From: Dryococelus australis
Lineage: Eukaryota > Arthropoda > Insecta > Phasmatodea > Phasmatidae
Direction of reading: 5' to 3'
Length of the DNA stretch: 64,000 nt
Assembly (NCBI GenBank): GCA_029891345.1
Contig: CM056995.1
Coordinates: forward strand, 217,066,547-217,130,546
In this document: in pieces, positions 24,601 through 36,600 of the stretch
How the letters are laid out: each line of letters begins with the position of its first letter
Position numbering within the stretch: the stretch's first letter is position 1
Notes under the pieces: generated by a model
Told to the model about the DNA's origin: nothing
The model's input: only the letters and a program-made list of their open reading frames with translations
Databases searched by the model: none
Made by a program: the position numbers and the translations under genes

Positions 24601-27600
24601 ACGAGCTGCTGTAAAATTGTGCTTTGAGAGGTTTCCAGTGTGACGGCAAACTCGTCACGAGGGCGCAAGCATTGGGACCAGCAGATATCGCTCTTCGACG
24701 TGGTTTTTCGCCTTGGTTTCTGTAACAGTGCACAGTAGTTACTAATTTTACTTCCATTGTATTTACGGATGAAGTGACATTCATGAGACGGTTATTTTAA
24801 CAGCTGGAACAGTCACATGTGGAACGACACCAATCTTCGTGCAACCGCCATCACAGCCGACCAGCACAGATTCTCTGTGAACATCTGGACGGACATTGTG
24901 AACGATAATCTCATTGGGCCGTACTCTGTCGCAACGAATGACTGGGCACATGTACTGCAAATTACTCCAATTTGCATGCCGTATCTCCTCAAGGATTTGC
25001 AGCTCACGGTCCGGCAATATACAGGATACTTGGAAATTCCCCTTACAAACGTCTAGGACTTGCAGAGGGGACTGAGTAGACAATTTTTTAAATAGAAACC
25101 CATGTCCGGAAACGTACCATTACCATGCTACAACCATTTCAAATCAGGTATTCTCACACGTCCACTTCTGCGTACGTAATTTAATTAGCAATCAAATTTC
25201 TTAAGTAACAATGCCAAGGGAACAATAAAGAAACGTATTAATTTGTCACAATAACACTTCTGTCTACAGTTAAACGCAGCAGTCGCTTTCTGTCTTCTGC
25301 AAAGGACGTGCAGCATACGGTACTGATCCACTACAACAGCGGCTCGATGTGGCGACCACCAACGTCAATCTGTTGTGCAGCGACCATAACTCGTGCTAGC
25401 AGATCTTCCCCCCCCCTCTCTCTTCAGGAGTCTCTTACACCATACTATTCATACGACCCTAGAAGAAATGGTCCAATAGAGCCTTTCCCTCAGTGGAAGT
25501 GGAAGAGTGATGCACCTGATTTGAAATGGTTGAAGCACGGCAACGGTATGTTTCCGGACATAGGTTCCTGTTCAAAAGATCGTCTACTCAGTCCCCTCCA
25601 CAAGTCCTATAAGTGTGTAAGGGGAATTTCAGAGCATCCTGTATGTGACTTCGAGACGACGTTGCCCCTCCACATTCCACAAGAGCTGTACGTGATCACC
25701 TCAATATGGGATTCCCAGCACAGTGGATTGTAAGAGATGGGCCTGTTGGGTGGCCAGCATGCTCTCCTGACCTTAATCCGCTAGACTTGTCCTTGTGCGA
25801 GTTCATGAAGGCTCTGTTAACCAGGGGTATGGCTGCCCGTGACAACATTTATGATACACCGGGTGTTTTCGAAAGGGTACGTCAGTCTTTCATACGGAAA
25901 TTAGCTGTTGCAATGAGGTTGGCAGTCGCCATTTCGACAACTTTTTGTAGAGTTTGTTATGGTGGTAAGATATTAAACTAGTAGTGCAAGAACGTAACTT
26001 TCTTTTGATTTCTTCACTACTAACGGTGAGGAAATCCTACCTACCTGTTCTCGTGCAATTCACAAATGTAAGACTACACACACAGTTGCGGGAACCTTAT
26101 CCCACTACAGCGCGGCGCGCAGACGGCCCTTACTGGTTGCCTACCTGGCAGGCAGTTACACTTCTCTGTAAAACCAAACACATTTTTACTCGAAAAGGGC
26201 GAGAGGTAGAAAATTTTCACAAAACGTTTATGCTGCAAATTTTGCTGGAATTGTATAATCTCTCGTCAAAAATAGGGAACTGTTCCTGTAGCATACTCTT
26301 TCCTTTGCAGAAATAGTATGGTGGTGGATTACATGTATGACATTCACTTAATAAATTATTATGGTTTAAATAATTAATTACTATTATTTTGTTTCTGTAC
26401 CGTTAGCAGTTGCCTAAATAAGATATATACATATATTTTCTTCATATTTATGAGACTTCTACCGCTCTTGCTATTTGACCTTGACTATGGGTTGCCTGTA
26501 TCAATCTTTCTATTTTAACCTCGGGAATAACCAATCAAAATTTGTTGGTATGTTTTATAAACATTGTGTATGTCGCGTTTGCGATGTGCTTGCGCGCAGA
26601 CTTAGATAGCAAATGAAATATCTCGTCTAGATCCGTCGATTTTATGACATAAAAGCAAAGCATGCCCATCTTTACCTTAATTCCATTCCTGTATCTAAAA
26701 GAAAACCTAACACATTCGTATTCATGTAAAATCTTTGGCTGTTTCTCCATTGCAACGACAGATATTTTTTTCCCATATAGAAGGGACTAAAAAGTTCGGC
26801 TGTAAAGATGTCAACCTCCCCCCCCCCCCACCAAATTGTCAAATACTACCCCCCCCCCCCATGCCAAATCCTACTCGCCCCAAATTGTAGTATCCTATCC
26901 CCTCCGTAGTCATATCCTTCCCTCCCGTAGTCAGATTTTCCCCCTCCCCTCATTGTCAGATTTTCCCCCTCCCCTCATTGTCAGATTTCCTCCCCTCACC
27001 TCATTGTCAGATTTCCTCCCCTCCCCTCATTGTCAGATTTCCTCCCCTCCCCTCATTGTCAGATTTCCTCCTCTCCCCTCATTGTCAGGATTGCTCCCAA
27101 TCGCCTCAATTAGTCAATAGTGAAGATTACAGTGAGGTGTGAGTGACTTGTGTTGGGCAGGCTTGGAGATAATCGGCGGCTCGTGGAGGGTAGTGTTCAC
27201 CATGATCTCGCACATCCCCTTCAGCGTGGGCCACATGCTACTCGCCCTCGTCGCCTACTATGCCCGCGACTGGAGGACCTTCCAGCTGGCGGTGTCACTG
27301 CCGTCCATCCTGCTCGTCTGCTACTGGTGGTGAGTAGTCGCACGGGTTGCCTGAGTCTTTCAATGTTCTGGTAATGTGCCCCATTCCAAGGTCCCTGGAG
27401 CAAACATCTTAATTTAAAACGCAGTGTGGTCAAGGTTAGTATATATGTATTGACGTTTCTTACCTGTACACTACAGGCCTCCTTCCTCTAATACCTAAAA
27501 TGGAAGCAACGAAAAAGAACTAAAAATACCTTGTATCCATGTATTTATCTTGTGCTACCTGGGGTTGTTAGTCGTAGGGAAGATTATTATTGTCTATCGC

Positions 27601-30600
27601 AAGACTTTCCTAATGAATAGTCTGGTGCGTACCCGGACTGACCATCCCGTAGTCATGTCTGAGTAAGGTGACTGCTACGTCGTCACTCCACAGAGCCCGC
27701 TACACACACTCCATAGTTCTCTTCTGAAGATACAAGATCAGCTTCCAACAGAGCTCTGCATCCAACTGTTCAGCATACACAGCTCGATTCCAGTGTCGTA
27801 CACACTTTACCCAAACTGTCAGAGAAATAAGATTTGTGCTGCATCTCAAAAAATTCATCACTTTTCTAACACTGAAATATAGTTTGCTTAAAAAATCATA
27901 TATAATTGCTTAAAAGTAAATTAACAAGAGTTTAATTTAATTGCAATTTAAACGAATTTCCTTTATGGTTGCTTCAGAAAACATCTTTCGCAAACAAAAT
28001 CTAAATCACGAACATTATAATTATTTATTATATGCCATGTAAAAAAAAACCTTAAAACCTTTTATTTATAAATGCACTAAAAAGAGAAAAATAATTCTGC
28101 AAATTGTGTAACTATTATAATTATTTTTATCTTTTTAGTGCATTTATAAATAAAAGATTGGTTTTTAAAGGTTTTCTAAAATTTTGTCACTTATTAGTCT
28201 CCAACCATTTGTTTGTTTCACGAATACGGCTTTCCCTTGCCAAGACAGACCCCCATGATGTATTGTGATTAACCAGTAGTTAGATTTCATTCCGATACGG
28301 GACATACTGAAGGCGCAAACTATAATAATAGTTTTCAGAACCATTTGCCGCTGCAAAAAAAAAAGGCACGTGCACAACAGCAGTGTCACTTCTAATCTCC
28401 ATTTTACCGTTATTCGATTCTGTAAAACAAACACTCTACGACGTTTATTGCACGTAGTTGTAGAGTTCCTATGGCCACCTTCCGGCTCCATCAGGTCAGC
28501 TCAGTGGTACATTCACGTTGTATTGTCATCGGAATTACACATGTATGCCAAATTTCAGCTCAATAGGATAACTGTAAGTGGGATTAAAATCGACTTGCAA
28601 GATTTCACCCAAATTACAAACTAACTAACAAGGCAAGTTAAATAAAAACTTGTAACAAATAAGCTGTTTTCATAAATCAATTTTAATAATGAATTTAATG
28701 CTCGTCATCTGGTGACGAAATATATTTTTAAGACTGAAATTATCGTAGTCTACATAACATATTTCAATGTATTTCAATGTATTTCAATATATTTTTTAAT
28801 GTTTTTTACATATAGCCATAAAAAAATTTTGGTGTTCTGCAAAGATTTTCAGTGCTTTTTTTTGGAAATGTTTGTGTAAAGATGCACATAAGTTTTTTAG
28901 ATGGTAATCATAAAAAATAAATATGTATTCTGTAATAGCAAATTTACTCATTTTATATTGAGTATAAAGGTGGCAAAATCTAGCCCTTCGATTATCTACA
29001 TACCCAGGTAATGTTGTGTAAAACATTTTGCAATTGTTTTTGCAGGAGATAAAATGCCAGTAAAGGTTCTTGCAACTCTGTAAAAAAAACACTTTCTGTG
29101 CCTTCAGGCCAGAAACAGCTGCACAATCCTCTTCATGTAAGATTCAATAGAAAACCACCCAATTACCCAATTCAACAACTGACCCTTGACATTGTCAACC
29201 TGAACAGCATGGTTATCCTTCCGTTTGAGTACTCTCCTGCATTTTGCCCCATTCACATTCTTTATCATAAGTGTTTCTTTGGCTGTCACTTGCATATCCT
29301 GGACGCGATGGAGCTGTAGTGGAGTCTTGTGTGTCGGAGCAGGACTCTCCCAGAATCTCCTCGATGGCTCCTCACTGCTGGCAGAGAGGCAGAGGCCATA
29401 GAGATCCTGGAGAAGGCAGCCAAAACCAACAAGAAGGACGTCGCCCAAGTAGTACCGGCAGTCAAGGTGTTCGTCGCGGAGAAGGTGAGAGGCACTCCGG
29501 TGCAAAAACTGCAATTGTATGCAATGACAAAGCATGAATGGTCATTTTTGATATTATAAGAAGATATGGTTTAAAACTGATGGTGTCTGTACTCTTAGTG
29601 TGCGAGAAATTTTGTCAGGCTGACTTTCCGATCTTCTGTGATTATCGAGAAATGTGTGTTAGCGTGAAGGCTAGGGTTTATTTTTTCAATAAATATTGTC
29701 GCCTACAAAATTACACAGTGGCGATACACATAATGTCGCCATAACTAAGCGACAAACGAACTATTCAAACTTCTAGCTGGTGGCTAAATCAACAGGATTG
29801 CCACACGTCTGGAAAACTGGGAAATGTCGGGGGATTTAAGAACTGCCAGGGAATTTCCCATTGTAAAGAAGTGGCAGCCCTGATCAATATTTGTCAGCCA
29901 CGGATAACACTAGTCACGAAACAAAATAACTTCTAATACTAAAAATATCCAACTTTGTTATTCTAGACAAGTCTTCTAAAAAAAGGGGGGGGGGGAGTGT
30001 CTGGGGTAATATTCCACCACCAGGCAGTTATAAACAGCACACGGTGACTCGCCGACCGAACCTGGTAGATATTTAGAAAACTCGCTTCAACAATAAAGTT
30101 CACGCATCAATAACTTCCATAAACACATTTTCATCAAAGGGACTTGCTTGACCTAAGAGTTCCTCTAACTCAAGGATCTATGGAACACACTCTGGCACCA
30201 ATATTTTTAGTACGAGAGGTAGCAGTTTTGATGACGCAGATGTCCAGCAGTATAGCTAGTTTTCGATTATGGTTAGACCTTTTTTTTCCCCCTCGTAGAT
30301 CATTTAATAAGTTGTTGAATGGATAAGGTCCATAGAGTAAAGCAGTATAAAGTTGTACGCTCGTGAGGAGTAGCGTTAAATTATTTTGAAATGTTTCTGC
30401 GGAAATTTCAGGTTTTATTGGTTGAATTCATTGCGTGTGTTTACTTTTAAACTTTAAAATGAGAGTTCAGCTCTAAATTGAATGAGTTGGTAGCCTTCGG
30501 GGTTAACGCTTGGAAATGTACTTTATTTTCATTAAATTTATCATTACTAATTAGTTTCAATATTTCTGTCAAGTAAAATAAAAGCTATTTTCAATCCAGG

Positions 30601-33600
30601 ACAATTTACACGGCACAACCACAAGTACATTCTCAAGCGTTAACTCTGAACGTTACCCAATTCGTTCAATTTTGAGCTCAACTGTCATTTTACTGTGAAA
30701 ATGTCAACACATGCAACGAAAAATTCGACCAATGAAAACATAGCTTTCTGCGGAGACCTTTCAAAATAATTTAGCTTTACCCGTTACGAGTGTGAAGCTT
30801 CAGACTGCTTTACTCTATGGACCTTATCCATTTAACAACTAATCGAATTATCTATGAGGGCAAAAAAGTCTTTAACCATCGCTAAAAACATCTATACTGC
30901 TAAAAGTACTACATCCGCTCGTGTTAACTCCCCGCTATACTGAACACAGAACAGAGCAAACTACAAACTATTAACTTAAACTATCGGAAAATCTAATGTA
31001 TCAGAAGAACAAATGAAATTCTGTCAAATTAGTGTAAACATAGCAAATAGACGGCAAAAGCATTTTTATATTTATTTTACTATGGCAATATATTAGTGCT
31101 TATAAATTATGACTATCACGGAAAGTTTAGTTACAGCCAACCAAATCCTTTTTGTATGCGGCAAAATACAGGTCTAAAAATTCCTAACAATTTAAGTAGA
31201 CGCAACAAAATATATTTTCGAATAAACAACTAAATTAACTTTTTTCATATAACCAACTGCATACTTGAATAAATGAAACCTGTATATTCGGCTAAAAAGT
31301 ATTGCAATGCTAAAAATATATTTAGTTGATTCAACTGTACATATTTCTTGGCCATTAATTTGATTGCCTTCGTTCGAAAAGACAGCTAGATAGTTTCTGA
31401 TAATTCTTTATAGTTAGGACAGTAACATTGTTTGTTAGTGCTTTTATTGATTCTAAATAATGGTATAAACTCGCCAATGAAAACTGCCTAAGAAAGTTAA
31501 GGAAGTGACGTCAGGCGACTCCTTAAAGTTGGGAACATCAGCACCAAATGAAAATAAGTGCTATAAACTCTGTGATCTTTGAATGAATGGTGCAATGAGG
31601 GTGAATGACAAGGTGGAGATTTTTGGACATTCGCTATAGCGATGCTGATGTCCGTCGTGGAAAAACATTACTGAACACGAAAAAAATACTCAAAACAGAT
31701 AACCAATGGACAAGAAAAGAAATATCTATAAAACACTGGGAAATTGCAAGCAGGAATAGTAAAAAATACTAAAACTAATTACGATATATATACACACACG
31801 TAAATGTATACACGACTAACATATAGCACACATAAAACAACACAGTCTAGAAACCTGCTAGAAAATAGGACAACACTGATAATATATGTAGAAAAAAATG
31901 GGACAACACAACAAAATAATATACTCAAACACAGCAGTTTTACCATACACGACAGAAAGCAAGCAAAGTATGCTGCAGTCAAGAATTTATTAACTTGTGT
32001 ACATAGTCAGAAATACCACGAAGGTTTAGTCAAATAACAGGGCAGCAAGCTAAAAACGAAAAAGTAGTACACCATAAATATACGAAAAACTAAATGCGAC
32101 CAACGGACGATACACCCTAGTTATGCAGCATTGTCCTATTTGTGTAGCAGATAACAGATATCGAAAAAAACTCGCAAAAACAGTTTCCCTAATCACAACA
32201 GAATGAGACATTTCTGGAACTGCTATATGTTCGCCTTCAGGCAGCGACTGACAGGGAGACCGCAAAAACATGGGCTTACATAGTTTTTGTCCATTTTTCT
32301 GCCGCAGCCAATGACTTTCGAGCTGTCTCCTTATTGGCTGTGAAGCTATGTGTAGTTATTATTGGCTGGTGTGGTCTCGTATGGTTGTTAGGTGCAGTTT
32401 TATATTTCAAAGATGGTTCCCACTTAATTAATGGGACCCATGTATTTTTTAATTCAATACTCTGTGGGCTGAAAATATGATTATTGCTAACAATAATAGC
32501 TTATTACTTTATTTTTACAAACTTTTATTTAACGTGCATTGTTTATATGTACTGTGTCTATAACCTCTATTCACTGAACTGGCGTGCAGTCTGCCTGCTC
32601 CGCACTGCTGTTAGTCAGGTTGCAGCCCGAAGTGTGGAAGGAGGCACGAGTGGTTAACTGCACATTTTTATTCGTACGAATATATAAATGAATGTATAAC
32701 TAGTCTACATATATAACAATAACAAAAAATGGTTGGGACTAAAAATTGAAAAGTTAATTAACTATAAAAAACCTTTTCAAACCAACCTTTTATTTATAAA
32801 TGCACTAAAAAAAGAAAAATAATTATAGTACTTACAGAATTTGTCAAACGTGTGTGACGTGGTCGAAAAGCCGTAATAAACTTTAATACAAATTATTGTT
32901 TTTATAAATCAATATTCAGTATATAAAAGCTTGACGTGAATAGTTAAGAGCCTTAGGCCCTATGCTAGATAGGTTATTCCTATGCTTGCGCAAATGAGTT
33001 ACATATTCTATATTGCAAATAGTTTACAGCCTTGTGAATATGTGCTTACTAAGATTACGCAAATTATGTTTATATATTAATATTAATTGATACAAACATA
33101 ATGCTTTGTACCAAAGTTGATTACGACTTTTCGACGTCTTAAAAGTTCTACAATTTTTGCAACTACTATAATTTTCTCTTTTTAGTTCATTTATAAATGA
33201 AAATTCGGTTTTAAAAGTTATTTTAATACTTTCTTTATTATTTTGGTGTTGGCTTCCTGAGTGAGTGCAGTTGAATTTCCCCAAAGAATTGTATGGCTTT
33301 TTTCCCCAAGCATGTTAAAAAAGTCTAGATTTTTTAGTTTTGCCTTTCTTGCAATTGTTTTTGTGTTCTTTAATTTGGGTCAAAAGAGCTCTGCCAGTTT
33401 CACCTATGTGTATATATATGGCCGCATTCGCAGGGGATCTGATATAAAGTTGAAGGTTTGTAGTTTGTATGTTGATGGTTTCACTCTGGTAACTATACTT
33501 TTAATAGTGGATTTTGATCTGAATGCTATTTCTGGTCCACATTTGTTTTCCAGACATCTTAGTGGTTTTCCGAAAGACCCCGAACATACGGGATAACTAG

Positions 33601-36600
33601 GGTTTAGCCTGGTTTCTCGGTCTCTTTGGGATTGAGTGGTCTGATATAAATTTTTCGTGCTTCTTTATGATGGTTGGATAGCGATTAGCCTGGAGTTTTT
33701 TTGAGTGTTCATCCACAATAGAATATTTGTTGGGGCAGATAATTTCGTCTCTGTTAGCTAGCATACGAATTATGCCAGTTTGGTTTTTTTTTTTTGTGGT
33801 TGAAGGCGAAATGATGGTATTGGTTAGTATGTGTTGGTTTCCTGTGTACTTTTGTTGCAAGACTGTTGTTTTCTCTACTAAGACAGCAAGGAAAGGAATG
33901 CGTCCATTTGTTTCTGTTTCATAGGTGAACTTTATTAACTGGTTTTTCTTGTTCATTCGTGGTTTTTGCACGACTGTCATCTGCATTACAATGGCGAATG
34001 TCCAAAAATCTCAATCTTGTTATAAACTCTCATTTGTTTGATATGTTCGCCGATAACATAACAATGACGGAAGGAAAATGCATAAATGTATAGTTATTTT
34101 TTTTTAAGTATGTGATACTGTTGGAACAAGTTGTATATATATATGTGTGTGTGTGTGTGTATATATTGTCACACGCACACGCACATAGTTCCTCAGCGTT
34201 TGCGTACATTCTGCTGCAGGAGAAGCAGCTAGAGTCCGCTGGAGGCAAGAAGGCCAGTGTGCTGGACTTGTTTCGGACTCCCAACCTGCGAATCACGACT
34301 CTCTGCCTCTACTTTAACTGGATGGTGTGCGGCTTCTGCTTCTACGGACTAGCGCAGTACATGGGACACATTGGCGGCAACATCTTCATCAATATCTTCG
34401 TCTCAGGTACACAATGAAATTAACATAGATTTGGTATAGTTTTTAAAACTTTATTAGGTGTTTTGAGTATCCAACAGCCACAAGGCCTCGTTATGGGAAC
34501 GCTAGACATTGAGGAATAGGGAAGAATTCTTACCGAGACTTGTATTAAGAACCCATCCCAGAATTCCCCTGGAGTGACTAAACCAGATTAGCAGTGGCCG
34601 AATTGGACACCAGATATACTAAGTTTTACTCGAAATATCAAATTTTCGAACGATCGCATTTAAAAAGAAATGTAGTTGAACTGCTCGTGCATAGGACTAT
34701 GCATAGGATTAACACAAAACTACAATAAATCCAGCCTACTTGAGGGTAAACGTAGAATCTTTCCTGTAATGATTTGTAGACATTCCGCCACAAAAGTTAG
34801 TTCATGTGCTTCAAGATGTAGCTAACAATGATGTGTGACCACTTTCTAAAAAATTTCCGAATTACAGATTCGAAAAATGTTCGTTAAAATTGGAGGCAGC
34901 TATCTTTTCGTGTAGGTTATATTTAACCAGGGGCCCTGTTCAACTTAAGCTTGCTTAAATACAGTCAGCGTGATCGCCTTTATCATACAGAGGGCCATAA
35001 CGATGGTTACTCTTAGGCGTCGTTATGTGGTATTCTGTAAGCCATATCTTTATTGATGTCTTTCTGCAAAGATGCAGGTTTGGCAACGCAGCTGGTTATA
35101 TTCTGAAACTAACAATCTGCTTGTTGAATTATATTTTTGTCAGTTATTACAAGATGTCTTGTGTCAAAAGTGTTGTTATAAAAAATTTTCAATAATAAAT
35201 AAAATATAGTTTAAAAAGATTTTCGAATAACACTTCAAAATTTATTTATTTATTTCTATGGATACGAGATTTCGGGTGGTACTAGTTAGTTTAAAGCATC
35301 ATGAGAGAGCAGGACTGAACCATGGCCGAATCATTCGCTTAGTAGTTACGTTAAAGCGAGAGTATAGCTAACGAATTATAAAATATACTCGAATTTATTC
35401 CAGACAGTTTATTTTTGCGAAAATATAACAGCTTGGGGCATTTTAAAAACTTTTTCTGTAAACATCAATACGTCGGCCATTATCGTTCCACTTTCGTTCA
35501 GACACCTTGTTGACCGGTCTTTATATAGACACGCTAGACATTCGAAATACCATTGTAAAGACAAGTTGATTTAAAGAATACTACTTCACCTCGTGGGGCC
35601 ACGTGGCTGAGCGGTTAGCCTGCTCCTCTCCTACCAAGGGCGATACGGGTTTAATCTTCGGCCGGGTCACTCCGGATTTTTGAATGTAGGAATCGTGCCA
35701 GACGATGCAGTTTGTCGGCGGGTTCTCTGTGATCTCCCGTTTCCCCCACCCTTTCATTCCGGCGCTTCTCCATACCTCAATCACCCTCATCGGCTCTCAA
35801 GACCTCAATGTATGTTAAGAGCCGTCCGAATCTCTTCACTCACTCACTCACTCACTTCGCCTCATAAAGATAGACAGACGGTAAACTTACTTATATGAAT
35901 ACGGTAGAAAGTTAGAGAATAGGGCCACAGCACATAATGAGGTTGTCGCTTGGATTTACTGTGATTGGAATTTGTTCTTGGTTTGACTGCACAGAGAAAA
36001 TTAGTATGTGGATTAAAACTCTTCTGCGTTTCTATCTCGTGCTTTGTTTGTCAAGTTCGGATAAACTCGAGGGATTGTAAATGCTAGCAGGGACGCATTG
36101 CCAACTTGACAAAACAGGTAGAATGTGTGGAAAATAAGAGATAAAATGTAAACGTGCTGGATAACCGCCTTGCAGTGAATGACACTTGTGTGTTGCAGGC
36201 CTCATAGAGATGCCTGGGAGCCTCGTCTGCATCTTCTTCATGAGCAGGCTGGGACGAAGGAACACAGTACTGTCAGCTCAGCTGCTGGCAGCCATAGCTT
36301 GTCTTCTCATCATCGCTGTCCCGCAAGGTAATATTTCACCCCTGCTGTCATTCAGCACAGCTGGTTGTAATAACTGTTACGGTGCGAGTTACTCAGGCTA
36401 ACTGGCTGCACACTATATGTTGCTCATAGGTATGTTTAAATTTACGTCGACGAGTCTCGTTTATCTTTCAAAGGATCATTAATATGCTTGGTGGGCAAAC
36501 CGCATAAATAAAATAAATATACGTTGCGTCAATGTAGCTTTAATATTATTGGAAGATTTCTGAAATGCCATGAAAGTTTGTCAGTGTTTGTAGAGGCTTA

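Larger units (their letters stand above)
10680..27160 (+). other. Large intron between SLC22 exons 3 and 4
   Basis: 16.5-kb intron, the longest of the gene. It carries SINEs, most MITE-A and one MITE-B copy, two GC-rich islets (about 19962-20155 and 21540-22100), a split mariner-like transposase (24.6-26.0 kb) and a pyrimidine-rich minisatellite. Remaining stretches (for example 18.0-19.7 and 22.7-24.5 kb) are AT-rich with simple runs and nothing I recognise. Confidence 0.7.
29485..34219 (+). other. Intron between SLC22 exons 5 and 6
   Basis: 4.7-kb intron dominated by a long inverted repeat (30247-30900), a longer relative of the 28-kb palindrome (32767-33222) and two Penelope-related fragments. 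32.0-32.7 kb has no recognised feature. Confidence 0.75.

Noticed and set aside
24781-25083. 100-codon minus-strand frame
   Set aside because: Antisense shadow of the mariner-like transposase on the + strand, which has the family motifs.
26836-27120. Pro/Ser-rich 94-codon frame
   Set aside because: Translation of a pyrimidine minisatellite and C runs in an intron.
29104-29535. 143-codon minus-strand frame
   Set aside because: Antisense to SLC22 exon 5; the + strand carries LPESPRWLL in correct phase.
30247-30900. CRISPR array or microRNA gene
   Set aside because: Only one pair of long inverted arms, no spaced short repeats, and arms far longer than a microRNA precursor.
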